Source of the DNA: Brevundimonas vancanneytii
GTDB lineage: Bacteria; Pseudomonadota; Alphaproteobacteria; Caulobacterales; Caulobacteraceae
Reading direction: 5' to 3'
DNA length: 14,437 nucleotides
Assembly: GCA_945874855.1 (NCBI GenBank)
Contig: CAMCIP010000036.1
Location: 1 to 14,437 of the forward strand
Part shown: positions 6,502-13,960 of the stretch, in pieces
How positions within the stretch are numbered: position 1 is the stretch's first letter
Layout: each line of letters begins with the position of its first letter
Notes under the pieces: generated by a model
What the model was told of the DNA's origin: nothing
What the model saw: the letters and a program-made list of their open reading frames with translations, nothing else
The model's database searches: none
Translations under genes and position numbers: made by a program

Positions 6502-8379
6502 TCAATGCACGGTCTCGTCGACGAGCCACAGCCCGCCGCTCGACAGGATGCGGTCCTGGGCGTCGCGCTCGGCCTTCAGCGTCACAAAGGCCTGACCGTC
6601 GAAGTCGGCCTCGGTCTTCAGATCGTCCAGGGCGCGGTTCAGGGCCAGGGCGGCCAGCAGGGCGTCGATCGCGCGGGTCAGATCGGCCCGCGCCTGCTCT
6701 GCCGGCTGCGCGGCGTCGAGGAAGGGCGCATGGGAAATCCGCGCCGTGCGGTCCACCGCCTTCAGCGTCTCGTCATGGCCCAGCGCGACCAGCCGCGCGC
6801 GCAGCAGGCCGTCGCCGAAGTCGGCGATGTCCCAGGTCAGCCGCACCAGATCCCCGACCAGCCGGTCGAGGGCCGGATCGCCGAGCCCCTGGCCGGCCAG
6901 AAGCTCAGCCCGCTCCTGCAGGACTTGCGGATGGTCGATCAGCCCGGTCAGGACCGCGGCCGTCAGCGGCCGGGGTGCCCGGCGGAAGGTGGACAGGCCG
7001 GCCCCCGCCTCCGGCGTCTGGTCCATGGTGACCAGGGCCTTGCGGGCCCGTCGGTCGCGGTACAGCACCTTGCCCGCCGCACGGCGCTCACCCTCCGACG
7101 GGCGGGTCAGCTGGTAGACCGAGCCCAGCAGATAGTCCTTGTAGGTTCGGGCCAGATCGGGGTCCGCGACCATGGCGGCGGCCTTGCGCAGGCGCGCGAT
7201 CAGCGCCGCCTCCTTCTCGGGCGTGTCCAGCGGCCCCACGGCCTCGCGTTCGCGGTCGAACAGCAGGCGCGAGAACGCGACCGTCATGCCGAGGGCCTCG
7301 CGCAGGGCCGGCGCGCCCCGCTCGCGCAGCATGTCGTCAGGGTCCAGCCCGTCGGGCAGGCTGACGAAGCGGAACGATCGGTCGGACCGGATCAGCGGCA
7401 GGGCCCGCTCCACGGCGCGGAAGGCGGCCCGCCGCCCGGCCCCGTCGCCATCGAAGCACAGGACGGGCTCGGGACTGACTCGCCACAGCAGGGCCATCTG
7501 CTCTTCGGTCAGGGCCGTGCCCATGGGGGCGACCGCAGGCACGCCCGCCCGCTGGCAGGCGATCACGTCCATATAGCCCTCGACGACCACCACGGCCTGT
7601 TCGGACCGGCTCTCCGCGCCGAGAATGCGCCGGGCCTCGGGCAGGCCGTAGAGGGTGGCGCCCTTGTGAAACAGCGGGCTCTCGGGCCCGTTCAGATACT
7701 TGGCCCGGTCGTCCGGGTTCATGGCCCGGCCGCCGAAGCTGACCACCCGACCCCGGGCGTCGAGGATGGGGAACATCAGCCGGTCGCGGAACCGGTCATA
7801 GGGCTGGCCGCCGCCCTCGGGCGCGATCAGCAGGCCGGCCTCGACCAGGTCGCCCGGCCGGGCGCCGCGCTGGACCAGGGCCGACTTCAGGCCTTCGCGG
7901 TCGTTGGGCGCATAGCCCAGGCCGAACCGCTCCCACTGATCCTCGGGCAGGCCGCGTCGGGCCAGATACTCCCGCGTGGAGCGACCGACCGACCGGCGCA
8001 GATTGGCGGCGAACCATTTCTGGGCCAGGTCCATCCAGTCGGTCAGGCCCTGCCGGCGCTGCTCGCGCTCGGCCGCCTGCGGATCCTCGGCCGGGAGGGC
8101 CATGCCCGCCTCGCCGGCCAGCCGCTGGACCGCCTCGACGAAGCTGAGCCGCTCGGTCTCCTGCAGGAAACTGATGACGTCGCCGTGCTTGCCGGAGCTG
8201 AAGTCGTGGAAGAAGCCCTTGTCGTCATTGACGAAGAAGCTGGGCGATTTTTCCTTGCTGAACGGGCTCAGGCCGACGAACTCGCGGCCCTGGCGCTTGA
8301 GCTTGACGGTGCGGCCGATGACGTCGGACGGACGTAGTCGGGCCTTCAGTTCCTCGATGTATCGGTCGTCGAAGCGCAC
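6502..8379 (-). CDS. dnaG: DNA primase DnaG with degenerate zinc finger
   Basis: The 625-residue primase makes RNA primers at the replication fork. Numbering from GTG 8379, the N-terminal domain keeps its fold signature (GLSPFSKEKSPSFFVNDDKG) but the four Zn ligands of the E. coli protein are replaced: Cys by S38, His by S41, Cys by D59 and Cys by S62 (HDFSSGKHGD). The RNA-polymerase basic core follows (YLARRGLPEDQWERFGLGYAP, 139-158, written here without its first residues). The TOPRIM centre is intact: E267 (VVVEGYMD), D310 and D312 (FDGDGAG), and DGLDPDD at 343-349. The C-terminal part is the helical DnaB-binding region. The start GTG 8379 (VRFDDRYIEELKARLRPSDV) matches the family start; an in-frame ATG at 8418 would add 13 residues. 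rpoD follows 317 bp downstream. Confidence 0.95.
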   Translation of the reverse strand: MRFDDRYIEELKARLRPSDVIGRTVKLKRQGREFVGLSPFSKEKSPSFFVNDDKGFFHDFSSGKHGDVISFLQETERLSFVEAVQRLAGEAGMALPAEDPQAAEREQRRQGLTDWMDLAQKWFAANLRRSVGRSTREYLARRGLPEDQWERFGLGYAPNDREGLKSALVQRGARPGDLVEAGLLIAPEGGGQPYDRFRDRLMFPILDARGRVVSFGGRAMNPDDRAKYLNGPESPLFHKGATLYGLPEARRILGAESRSEQAVVVVEGYMDVIACQRAGVPAVAPMGTALTEEQMALLWRVSPEPVLCFDGDGAGRRAAFRAVERALPLIRSDRSFRFVSLPDGLDPDDMLRERGAPALREALGMTVAFSRLLFDREREAVGPLDTPEKEAALIARLRKAAAMVADPDLARTYKDYLLGSVYQLTRPSEGERRAAGKVLYRDRRARKALVTMDQTPEAGAGLSTFRRAPRPLTAAVLTGLIDHPQVLQERAELLAGQGLGDPALDRLVGDLVRLTWDIADFGDGLLRARLVALGHDETLKAVDRTARISHAPFLDAAQPAEQARADLTRAIDALLAALALNRALDDLKTEADFDGQAFVTLKAERDAQDRILSSGGLWLVDETVH

Positions 8380-8460
8380 CCCGAACCTATACGCTGTCCG
8401 CACGATTCCGGGGCGCATTTACCTCTGCTTAACCCTATGGGCAGGAGCGAGGCGAGAACT

Positions 8461-8474
8461 GTCTGAATCCAGAC
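8461..8474. promoter_or_regulatory. Small inverted repeat upstream of dnaG
   Basis: GTCTG (8461-8465) and CAGAC (8470-8474) are perfect arms around AATC, about 80 bp upstream of the dnaG start, in the spacer shared with the divergent small ORF. It could be an operator half-site pair or chance. No known regulator is recognised. Confidence 0.25.
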
Positions 8475-8500
8475 GAATTTTCGGAGTATGTACGGGAACC

Positions 8501-8519
8501 ATCCACAGAGGCTGTGGAT
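8501..8519. promoter_or_regulatory. Inverted ATCCACA pair (DnaA-box-like) upstream of dnaG
   Basis: ATCCACAG (8501-8508) and CTGTGGAT (8512-8519) are perfect inverted arms separated by AGG. Each arm holds the ATCCACA core of a DnaA box, though the two preceding bases (CC and, on the other strand, AA) differ from the consensus TT. The right arm is followed by TTTCCCC, so on the plus strand the element also resembles a small terminator hairpin, but no plus-strand gene lies upstream to terminate. DnaA control of the neighbouring dnaG is plausible but unproved. Confidence 0.35.
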
Positions 8520-8603
8520 TTTCCCCTTCGACCGCCGCGACGAAGCCGGCGGATCGGAACGGCCCGGCGCAGGAGGCGGCCGGGTCGCGACAGAGAGCCG
8601 ACC

Positions 8604-8867
8604 ATGTTCATCCCGATCCTGCGCCCTGCCATCGAGCCGTTCGGCCCCGACGCGGTCGCCACGCCCCACTCGCCGGCGGTCCCGAATGCGACGCCGCGCG
8701 CCCTCCACGCCCGCTTGCTGGACAATGCGGCCAAACGCCGGCTGCGCGGGGTGGAGCGCCGCGCCTGCGGCCGCGCCGACGACGCCGACTACTGGCTCAG
8801 CGCCTCGCCCCAGGCCGTGCGCAAGGCCGTCGACCTGCGCCGCGAGGGGCTGCCCGCCCTGCCCTGA
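8604..8867 (+). CDS. Small hypothetical protein
   Basis: An 87-residue frame beginning MFIPILRPAIEPFGPDAVAT. The second half is more protein-like and charged (LLDNAAKRRLRGVERR, then DDADYWLSASPQAVRKAVDL), suggesting two or three helices; it has one cysteine and no signal peptide or membrane helix. I recognise no family. ATG 8604 is chosen because GAGAG lies 7 bases upstream; the frame is open further 5' but that part is Arg-rich and overlaps the dnaG regulatory spacer. The gene is divergent from dnaG and ends 9 bp before the stop of the convergent patatin-like gene. Overlapping alternative frames exist in this GC-rich stretch, so it may be non-coding. Confidence 0.5.
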   Translation: MFIPILRPAIEPFGPDAVATPHSPAVPNATPRALHARLLDNAAKRRLRGVERRACGRADDADYWLSASPQAVRKAVDLRREGLPALP

Positions 8868-8876
8868 AGCCCCCTC

Positions 8877-10013
8877 TCAGCGCCAGACCGATCCATCGAG
8901 CGCGCCCTGCCGGCCCAGCTCGTAAACGGCCCGCATGGACTCCGGGCTGAAGTCGAGGGACCCGGCGGTGCTGTCGTCCGGCAGGGCGGCCCAGCGGAAG
9001 ACCAGGCCGTTGCGGTCGGCGAAGGCGCGGTTGCCGGCCAGGGTGCTGAGCATGGACGCGCGCAGCATGGTGTCGAGGCTGCGTCCCAGGACCGAGCCGA
9101 GGCTGTCCGTCGTCACCGCGAAACTGGGCGCCACCCGACCGTTGACGATGACGTGCATCCGCGCCCCGCGCAGACCGCGCGTCGGGTCCTGATAGGTCCA
9201 CAGGCTCTCGGGCAGGCCGAGGAAGGGCACGGTCACCCCGCCGTCGACATGCATTTCCTCGAACGTCAGCTCGCCGGAAGCCGACCGGATGCGTACCGGC
9301 GGAAAGGCGCCGGGAATGCTGGCCGAGGCCTGCAGCACGGTGCGGAACAACTCCAGCGCCGCGGGCCCGCCCTGCATGGCGATGGCGCCCATGTCCCAGC
9401 TGACGCCGCGCTGGGAGTCCAGGTCGGTGGTGGCGACCAGCAGCACGCGGCCCTTGCGCGCCTCGGCCGCCACGGCCTCCAGCATGGCCATGTCGACATA
9501 GCTGGCGATCAGATCGCGGAGCGGTTCGGCCTGGTAAATGCCGGAGCCGAACAGGGCCCCCAGCCCCTGGGGCTGCAGCAGGGTGCTGGCTGCGCCGCCG
9601 ACATAGGCCTCGGTCAGTTCATCGTCCCAGTCGGGTCCCAGAAAAATGAAGGGTGCCGCCAGGGCCCCGGTCGAGACACCCGTGACGATCTCGAAGTCGG
9701 GCCGCTCGCCGGACTGGGTCCAGCCCGAAATGACGCCGGCGGTGAAGGCCCCGTTGGCCCCGCCGCCCGATACGGCCAGCAGATCGAGGTGACCGTCGGG
9801 CCCGACCCGCAGGCCTTCCCGAATGCGCTCCTGGAAAAAGGCCACCCGACTGTCGTCGTCGACGTAGAAACGGATCGGCGTCTCGGGCGAGGACGCCAGC
9901 CCCATGGGCGCGGCGTCGCGCCGGTCCTCAAGGTCGAAGGCACCCCGTGCCCCGCCCGCGCAGGCGCCGAGGGCCATGACCAGACACGCGACGACAAGGT
10001 TGCGAACCAGCAT
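8877..10013 (-). CDS. Patatin-like phospholipase, lipoprotein
   Basis: A 378-residue protein with the complete patatin active site: oxyanion-hole loop GGGANG at 83-88, nucleophile elbow GVSTG with Ser114, and the DGG motif with Asp257 forming the Ser-Asp dyad. The N-terminus is a signal peptide ending in the lipobox LGAC, so Cys18 should be lipidated and the enzyme anchored in the outer or inner membrane facing the periplasm. TTDLDSQRGVSWDMGAIA is typical of bacterial patatin-like proteins. Expected activity is lipid acyl hydrolase or phospholipase A; the substrate is unknown. ATG 10013 has a strong GGAGGGAGG upstream. It lies 80 bp downstream of the broken serine hydrolase on the same strand and was probably transcribed with it. 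Confidence 0.9.
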   Translation of the reverse strand: MLVRNLVVACLVMALGACAGGARGAFDLEDRRDAAPMGLASSPETPIRFYVDDDSRVAFFQERIREGLRVGPDGHLDLLAVSGGGANGAFTAGVISGWTQSGERPDFEIVTGVSTGALAAPFIFLGPDWDDELTEAYVGGAASTLLQPQGLGALFGSGIYQAEPLRDLIASYVDMAMLEAVAAEARKGRVLLVATTDLDSQRGVSWDMGAIAMQGGPAALELFRTVLQASASIPGAFPPVRIRSASGELTFEEMHVDGGVTVPFLGLPESLWTYQDPTRGLRGARMHVIVNGRVAPSFAVTTDSLGSVLGRSLDTMLRASMLSTLAGNRAFADRNGLVFRWAALPDDSTAGSLDFSPESMRAVYELGRQGALDGSVWR

Positions 10014-10093
10014 TTACGCCTCCCTCCGCACACGATGGACAGGAATCGTGACGAAAGAAACCGCGCCCTTCAGCGGGTCTCCGTCGGGAGGCA

Positions 10094-11395
10094 TCAGGCC
10101 CCCGCGGACCTCCGCTGCCGGAACAGCCGCCAGCCGATGAGGAAGGTGACCACGAACGCCACGCCGGCCCCCACGGCGACCCCCATCAATGTCTGACGCA
10201 CCTCCAGGCTGACCGTCAGGAAATCGACCTTGCCCGACGTCCAATGGACCCAGTCCCCGGCGGCCTGGGTCGCCATCTGCTTGTCGCCCGTTTCCAGCAG
10301 CACGATCCCGTCCCCGGTGGCAGGATCCATGCGAACAGCCGTATTGATCGCCGGTGCGTTACTGCCGTCGTGGCCGATGATGAAGGTGCCAGCCTTGTTG
10401 GGCGCATAGAGCATGACGCCGAGGCCCCAGATGTCGATCCCCAACTCCGCGGCATGTGGCTCGCGCATGGCGATCAGCGTTTTCGCGCTCAGAACGCCCC
10501 GTCCGACCGGCTCGCCCTCCGGTCCCGGCGCATGGGCGGCCACGAAGCGCGTCATGTCCCCGGCCGAAGTGTAGAGCGCGGCTGCCGCGGAGGCGGTGAA
10601 GTGGAAATGGACCGCCCTGGACCCGTCCACGTCGTAGAATTCGGCGAGATTGGAGACCGGCTCCGTCAGGACGAAGGTCGACCGGGTCATGCCGAGCGGG
10701 ACCAGGACCGCCTGCCGCATGTAGTCGTTGAAGGTCTGGCCGGTGACCTCCTCGACGATCAGCTGCAACAGGGTGTAGCCGCCGCCCGAATACTCAAAGC
10801 CGCCCGGGGCCATGCCGACCCGGACCGAACCGGCCGCCCCCGGAGAGGCGTCGGCGGCCTGCGTCAGGGAAGCTTCAAGCGACTGGAGCGGCACGCCCGG
10901 CGGGAAGCCGGCATATCCGAGCCCGTCCGTCAGGCCGGCGGTATGGCTGAGCAGACGTCTGACCGTCACCTGCTCATTGTCGAACTCCCCTGCCGGAAGC
11001 CGCCAGCGCGTGAGATATCGGGACACAGGTGCGTCGAGATCGATCTTTCCCTGTTCGACCAGTTTCATGACGCCCCATGCCGTCACCCATTTGCTGAGTG
11101 AGGCGACCTGGAACAGGGTGTCGCGGTCGACCGGCGCCCCCCTTGTCACGAAATGCTAGGTCACCGGCGCGCCGTTCTCGATCAGGACGAAGGCGGCATT
11201 GCCCTTGACCTCCCTGTCGAGCCGGGCGGCGATGACAGAACCGAACTGACGGTGATCGCCCGGCGGGGCGAGCCGTTTCCGGCCCCAGCCCTCGATCGCG
11301 CCTAGTCCGACGACCCCGCCGACCAGCGCAGCGACCACCAGAGCGGCCAGGAAAGCCTTGATGAATCGTCCCATCGCCCGCCCCCGGTTGGACAT
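10094..11395 (-). pseudogene. Beta-lactamase-family serine hydrolase interrupted by an amber codon
   Basis: One continuous frame carries a whole class C beta-lactamase-like hydrolase except for a TAG at 11158-11156. Before it, from ATG 11395 (or 11374), come an N-terminal membrane anchor (FLAALVVAALVGGVVGLG) and the start of the domain, ending FVLIENGAPVT. After it, the same frame continues HFVTRGAPVDRDTLFQVASL. The catalytic part is intact: SLSK (Ser and Lys of SxxK), the YSGGGY block standing for the YxN element, HDGSN near the KTG position, and a C-terminal membrane helix (FVVTFLIGW) with basic tail. Restart at GTG 11149 would give a 351-residue protein lacking the anchor. Such enzymes act on D-Ala peptides, beta-lactams or esters; the substrate is unknown. 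Pseudogene, recent mutation, read-through or sequencing error are all possible. Confidence 0.8.
11156..11158 (-). other. In-frame TAG stop in the serine hydrolase
   Basis: The minus-strand codons read GTG ACC TAG CAT TTC GTG, that is V-T-stop-H-F-V, with the hydrolase frame unchanged on both sides. A single C-to-T change from CAG, or a G-to-T change from GAG, would explain it. Confidence 0.9.
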
Positions 11396-11460
11396 CCCAC
11401 GCCTCGCCACACTTACGCACGGACGTTGCGGTTTGGCGATGCGGGACCCGTCCGGTCGGT

Positions 11461-12618
11461 TCAGCCCTTCATCGCGTCGGCGAAGCGCTGGAACAGATAC
11501 AGGCTGTCCGTCGGCCCGGGGCTGGCTTCCGGGTGATGCTGGACGCTGAACACCGGGCGGTCCTTCAGGGCGATGCCGCAGTTGGTGCCGTCGAACAGGC
11601 TGACGTGGGTCTCGACCACGGCGTCAGGCAGGCTGTCGCGGTCGACGGTGAAGCCGTGGTTCATCGACACGATCTCGACCTTGCCCGTGGTCAGGTCCTT
11701 GACCGGGTGATTGGCCCCGTGATGGCCCTGGTCCATCTTAACCGTCTTCGCACCCAGGGCGATGGCCAGCATCTGGTGGCCGAGGCAGATGCCGAACACG
11801 GGCGTGCCGCTGTCGACCAGCTTGCGGATTTCCGGCACGGCGTATTCGCCCGTCGCGGCCGGATCACCCGGTCCGTTGGACAGGACCACGCCGTCGGGCC
11901 GCCGGGCCAGGATCTCTTCCGCCGTCGTCGTGGCCGGGACCACGGTGATCTTCGCTCCGGTCGAGGCCAGGGCCCGCAGGATGTTGCGCTTCACGCCATA
12001 GTCGACGACCACCACCGATCTGTCGCCGGCCTGGACGCGCGGATGTCCCTCGGGCCAGTCCCACAGGCCCTCGTCCCAGTCGAAGGCCTGGAGCGTCGAG
12101 GCGGGTTTGGCCAGGTCGAGACCGACCAGGCCGGACCACGCCTTCGCCCGCGCCACAAGGGCGGGAATGTCGAAGGCCCCGTCCGCAGCGTGGGCGATCA
12201 CGGCATGGGGAGCGCCACCGTCGCGGATGCGGGCTGTCAGGGCACGGGTGTCGACCCCCGAGAGGCCGACCACATTGCGCCGCTTCATCCAGGCGTCCAG
12301 CGAGCCTTCGCTGCGCCAATTGGCCGGATCGGTGGGCAGGTCACGGAACACCGCCCCCAAGGCCGAGGTGTCGGCCCCGCCGCCCATCTGCTCCACGTCC
12401 TCGACATTGACGCCGACATTGCCGACGTGGGGGAAGGTGAAGACCAGGATCTGGCTCATGTAGCTGGGGTCGGTGAGGATCTCCTGGTAGCCGGTCATGG
12501 CGGTGTTGAAGACCACCTCGCCCAGAGCCTGACCCTCGGCCCCGACGCCGATGCCCTGAAACACCGTGCCGTCGGCCAGGACGAGGACGCCTGTCGCGCC
12601 GGGCAGCAGATCGGTCAT
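11461..12618 (-). CDS. carA: Carbamoyl-phosphate synthase small (glutaminase) chain
   Basis: A 385-residue protein that hydrolyses glutamine and passes ammonia to CarB for carbamoyl phosphate, the precursor of arginine and pyrimidines. The N-terminal CPSase small-chain domain is plain (LADGTVFQGIGVGAEG, EVVFNTAMTGYQEILTDPSY, GLSGVDTRALTARIRD). The C-terminal class I glutamine amidotransferase domain has VVLSNGPGDP at about 244-253, the nucleophile Cys278 in FGICLGHQ, and the catalytic His362/Glu364 in QHHPEASPGP. Length is normal. ATG 12618 (MTDLLPGATGVLVLADG) is preferred over the frame's earlier starts, which add a Pro-rich stretch; GGAG lies about 10 bases upstream. carB is not in the window. 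The gene lies 46 bp downstream of the amino-acid transporter and may share its transcript. Confidence 0.97.
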   Translation of the reverse strand: MTDLLPGATGVLVLADGTVFQGIGVGAEGQALGEVVFNTAMTGYQEILTDPSYMSQILVFTFPHVGNVGVNVEDVEQMGGGADTSALGAVFRDLPTDPANWRSEGSLDAWMKRRNVVGLSGVDTRALTARIRDGGAPHAVIAHAADGAFDIPALVARAKAWSGLVGLDLAKPASTLQAFDWDEGLWDWPEGHPRVQAGDRSVVVVDYGVKRNILRALASTGAKITVVPATTTAEEILARRPDGVVLSNGPGDPAATGEYAVPEIRKLVDSGTPVFGICLGHQMLAIALGAKTVKMDQGHHGANHPVKDLTTGKVEIVSMNHGFTVDRDSLPDAVVETHVSLFDGTNCGIALKDRPVFSVQHHPEASPGPTDSLYLFQRFADAMKG

Positions 12619-12664
12619 GGCGGGCGACTCCGGAAACGGCGGTGACGGGCAAACGGCGCGGGGG

Positions 12665-13960
12665 TTAGGCCTCGGCGCTGCCGGGGTCAACCGGTGCCGG
12701 GCGCGATCGCATGAAGCTGAACCAGGCCGCGGCCGTCAGGGCGAACACGATCAGGGTCGGGACGACGTATCCCGAGGCCGCCGTCGCCACCGCCGCGACC
12801 GCGAAGGCCAGGCCGACCAGCGCCAGACCCCGTGCCTGCGACCGCCGCGCCAGCCGGAACAGCGAGGCCGAACAGACGGCATAGATGCACAGGGTCAGCA
12901 CCGAGGTCACGCCGACCAGCATGCCGAACTGGCCGCCGAGCGTCGGCTGGCCCGACAGGATGGTGACGATGCTCATGATCGCCGCGCCCAGCAGGGGGTT
13001 GATGATCGGCGTGCGATCCCCCTCGGCGAACCCCTTGGGCAGATAGCCCTGGCGCGCCGCCGCCCGCGCCGTCTCGCCGGCCATCATGACCCAGCCGCCA
13101 ACCGTGCCCATGGTCTTGGCCACGGCGCAGACGGCCACCAGCCCGGCGATCGAGGCCCCGAAGACCCGACCGGCCAGATCGGCATAGGGGCTGGTCGACT
13201 GGGTCAGCGCCTGCAGGGGGATGACCCCGAAGACGGAAACCGTGGCGGCGACATAGACCCCCGTCGCCAGCGCCACCCCCGCCAGGGACGCCCGGCCGAG
13301 GTTGCGGGCCGGGTCGCGCACCTTGGACGACAGGGCCGCGGCACTTTCGACGCCCAGATAGGCCCAGAAGATCACCACCAGGGCGGCGGGCACGGTGGCG
13401 GTCAGCGGCTCGCCCGACGGGCTCCACGACGCGGCGAACAACTGGAGATCGAAGGCGGCGACGCCCGCCGCCACGGCGATGACGATCGGGATCAACCCGA
13501 CCACCAGGGCGGCGGCGGCGAACCAGGACGCCGTCTTGGCCCCCGCCATATAGGCCAGGGTCGCCAGCCAGATGATGCCGAGGTTGCAGAAGGTCGCCGC
13601 CACCGGATCCTTCAGCGCCGGCCAGAAGAAGGCCAGATAGCCCGTCGCCGCCACCGCCACGGCCACATTGCCGACCAGGCAGGCGGTCCAGAAGGCCAGG
13701 GCCACCTGAAAGCCGAAGAACCGCCCCAGACCCTTCTCGGCGAAGCCCGACAGGCCGTCGGCCTCGGGGATCAGCCGGCCCAGGGCCCCGAACACCAGGG
13801 CGAGGACGCCTGCCCCCACGGCCGCCACCAGCCAGCCGATCAGCGACGAACTGCCGGTCGAGGCCAGGGTCACCGGCAACAGATACAGTCCCGAGCCGAT
13901 CATGTTGCCCGCGACGACCAGCGCCGCCAGACCCCAGCCGAGGGTGTGCTTTCCGCTCAT
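12665..13960 (-). CDS. APC-family amino-acid/polyamine transporter, AdiC-like
   Basis: A 431-residue inner-membrane protein with about 12 hydrophobic helices. It aligns by eye with E. coli AdiC and its basic amino-acid/polyamine antiporter relatives: GNMIGSGLYLLPVTLASTG in helix 1 (the substrate carboxylate-binding GSG at 22-24), GYLAFFWPALKDP, FWAYLGVESAA in helix 6 with W199 where AdiC has its gating Trp, and GTVGGWVMMAGETARAAARQ in helix 8 with W290. A basic amino acid, agmatine or putrescine is the likely substrate, but the exact one cannot be read from sequence. Its ATG overlaps the stop of the upstream Rieske gene as ATGA, showing translational coupling. The transporter may import the oxygenase substrate or export its product. 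Confidence 0.85.
   Translation of the reverse strand: MSGKHTLGWGLAALVVAGNMIGSGLYLLPVTLASTGSSSLIGWLVAAVGAGVLALVFGALGRLIPEADGLSGFAEKGLGRFFGFQVALAFWTACLVGNVAVAVAATGYLAFFWPALKDPVAATFCNLGIIWLATLAYMAGAKTASWFAAAALVVGLIPIVIAVAAGVAAFDLQLFAASWSPSGEPLTATVPAALVVIFWAYLGVESAAALSSKVRDPARNLGRASLAGVALATGVYVAATVSVFGVIPLQALTQSTSPYADLAGRVFGASIAGLVAVCAVAKTMGTVGGWVMMAGETARAAARQGYLPKGFAEGDRTPIINPLLGAAIMSIVTILSGQPTLGGQFGMLVGVTSVLTLCIYAVCSASLFRLARRSQARGLALVGLAFAVAAVATAASGYVVPTLIVFALTAAAWFSFMRSRPAPVDPGSAEA

Noticed and set aside
6478..8337. A 619-codon plus-strand open frame opposite dnaG
   Set aside because: Antisense shadow of the primase gene; the translation is low in complexity and shows no family motifs.
8501..8526. 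Intrinsic terminator on the plus strand
   Set aside because: The hairpin followed by TTT fits loosely, but no plus-strand gene lies upstream to be terminated; a regulatory site in front of dnaG is more likely.
10031..10050. CACGAT/ATCGTG hairpin between the hydrolase and the patatin-like gene
   Set aside because: Only a 6-bp stem with no T-run, and it lies beside the patatin Shine-Dalgarno; chance cannot be excluded.
11420..11454. CGGACG/CGTCCG stem after carA as a terminator
   Set aside because: A 6-bp stem with a 23-nt loop and no T-run is too weak to call.
11533..12645. A 370-codon plus-strand frame opposite carA
   Set aside because: Antisense shadow of a certain gene, rich in Asp/His/Gln with no motif.
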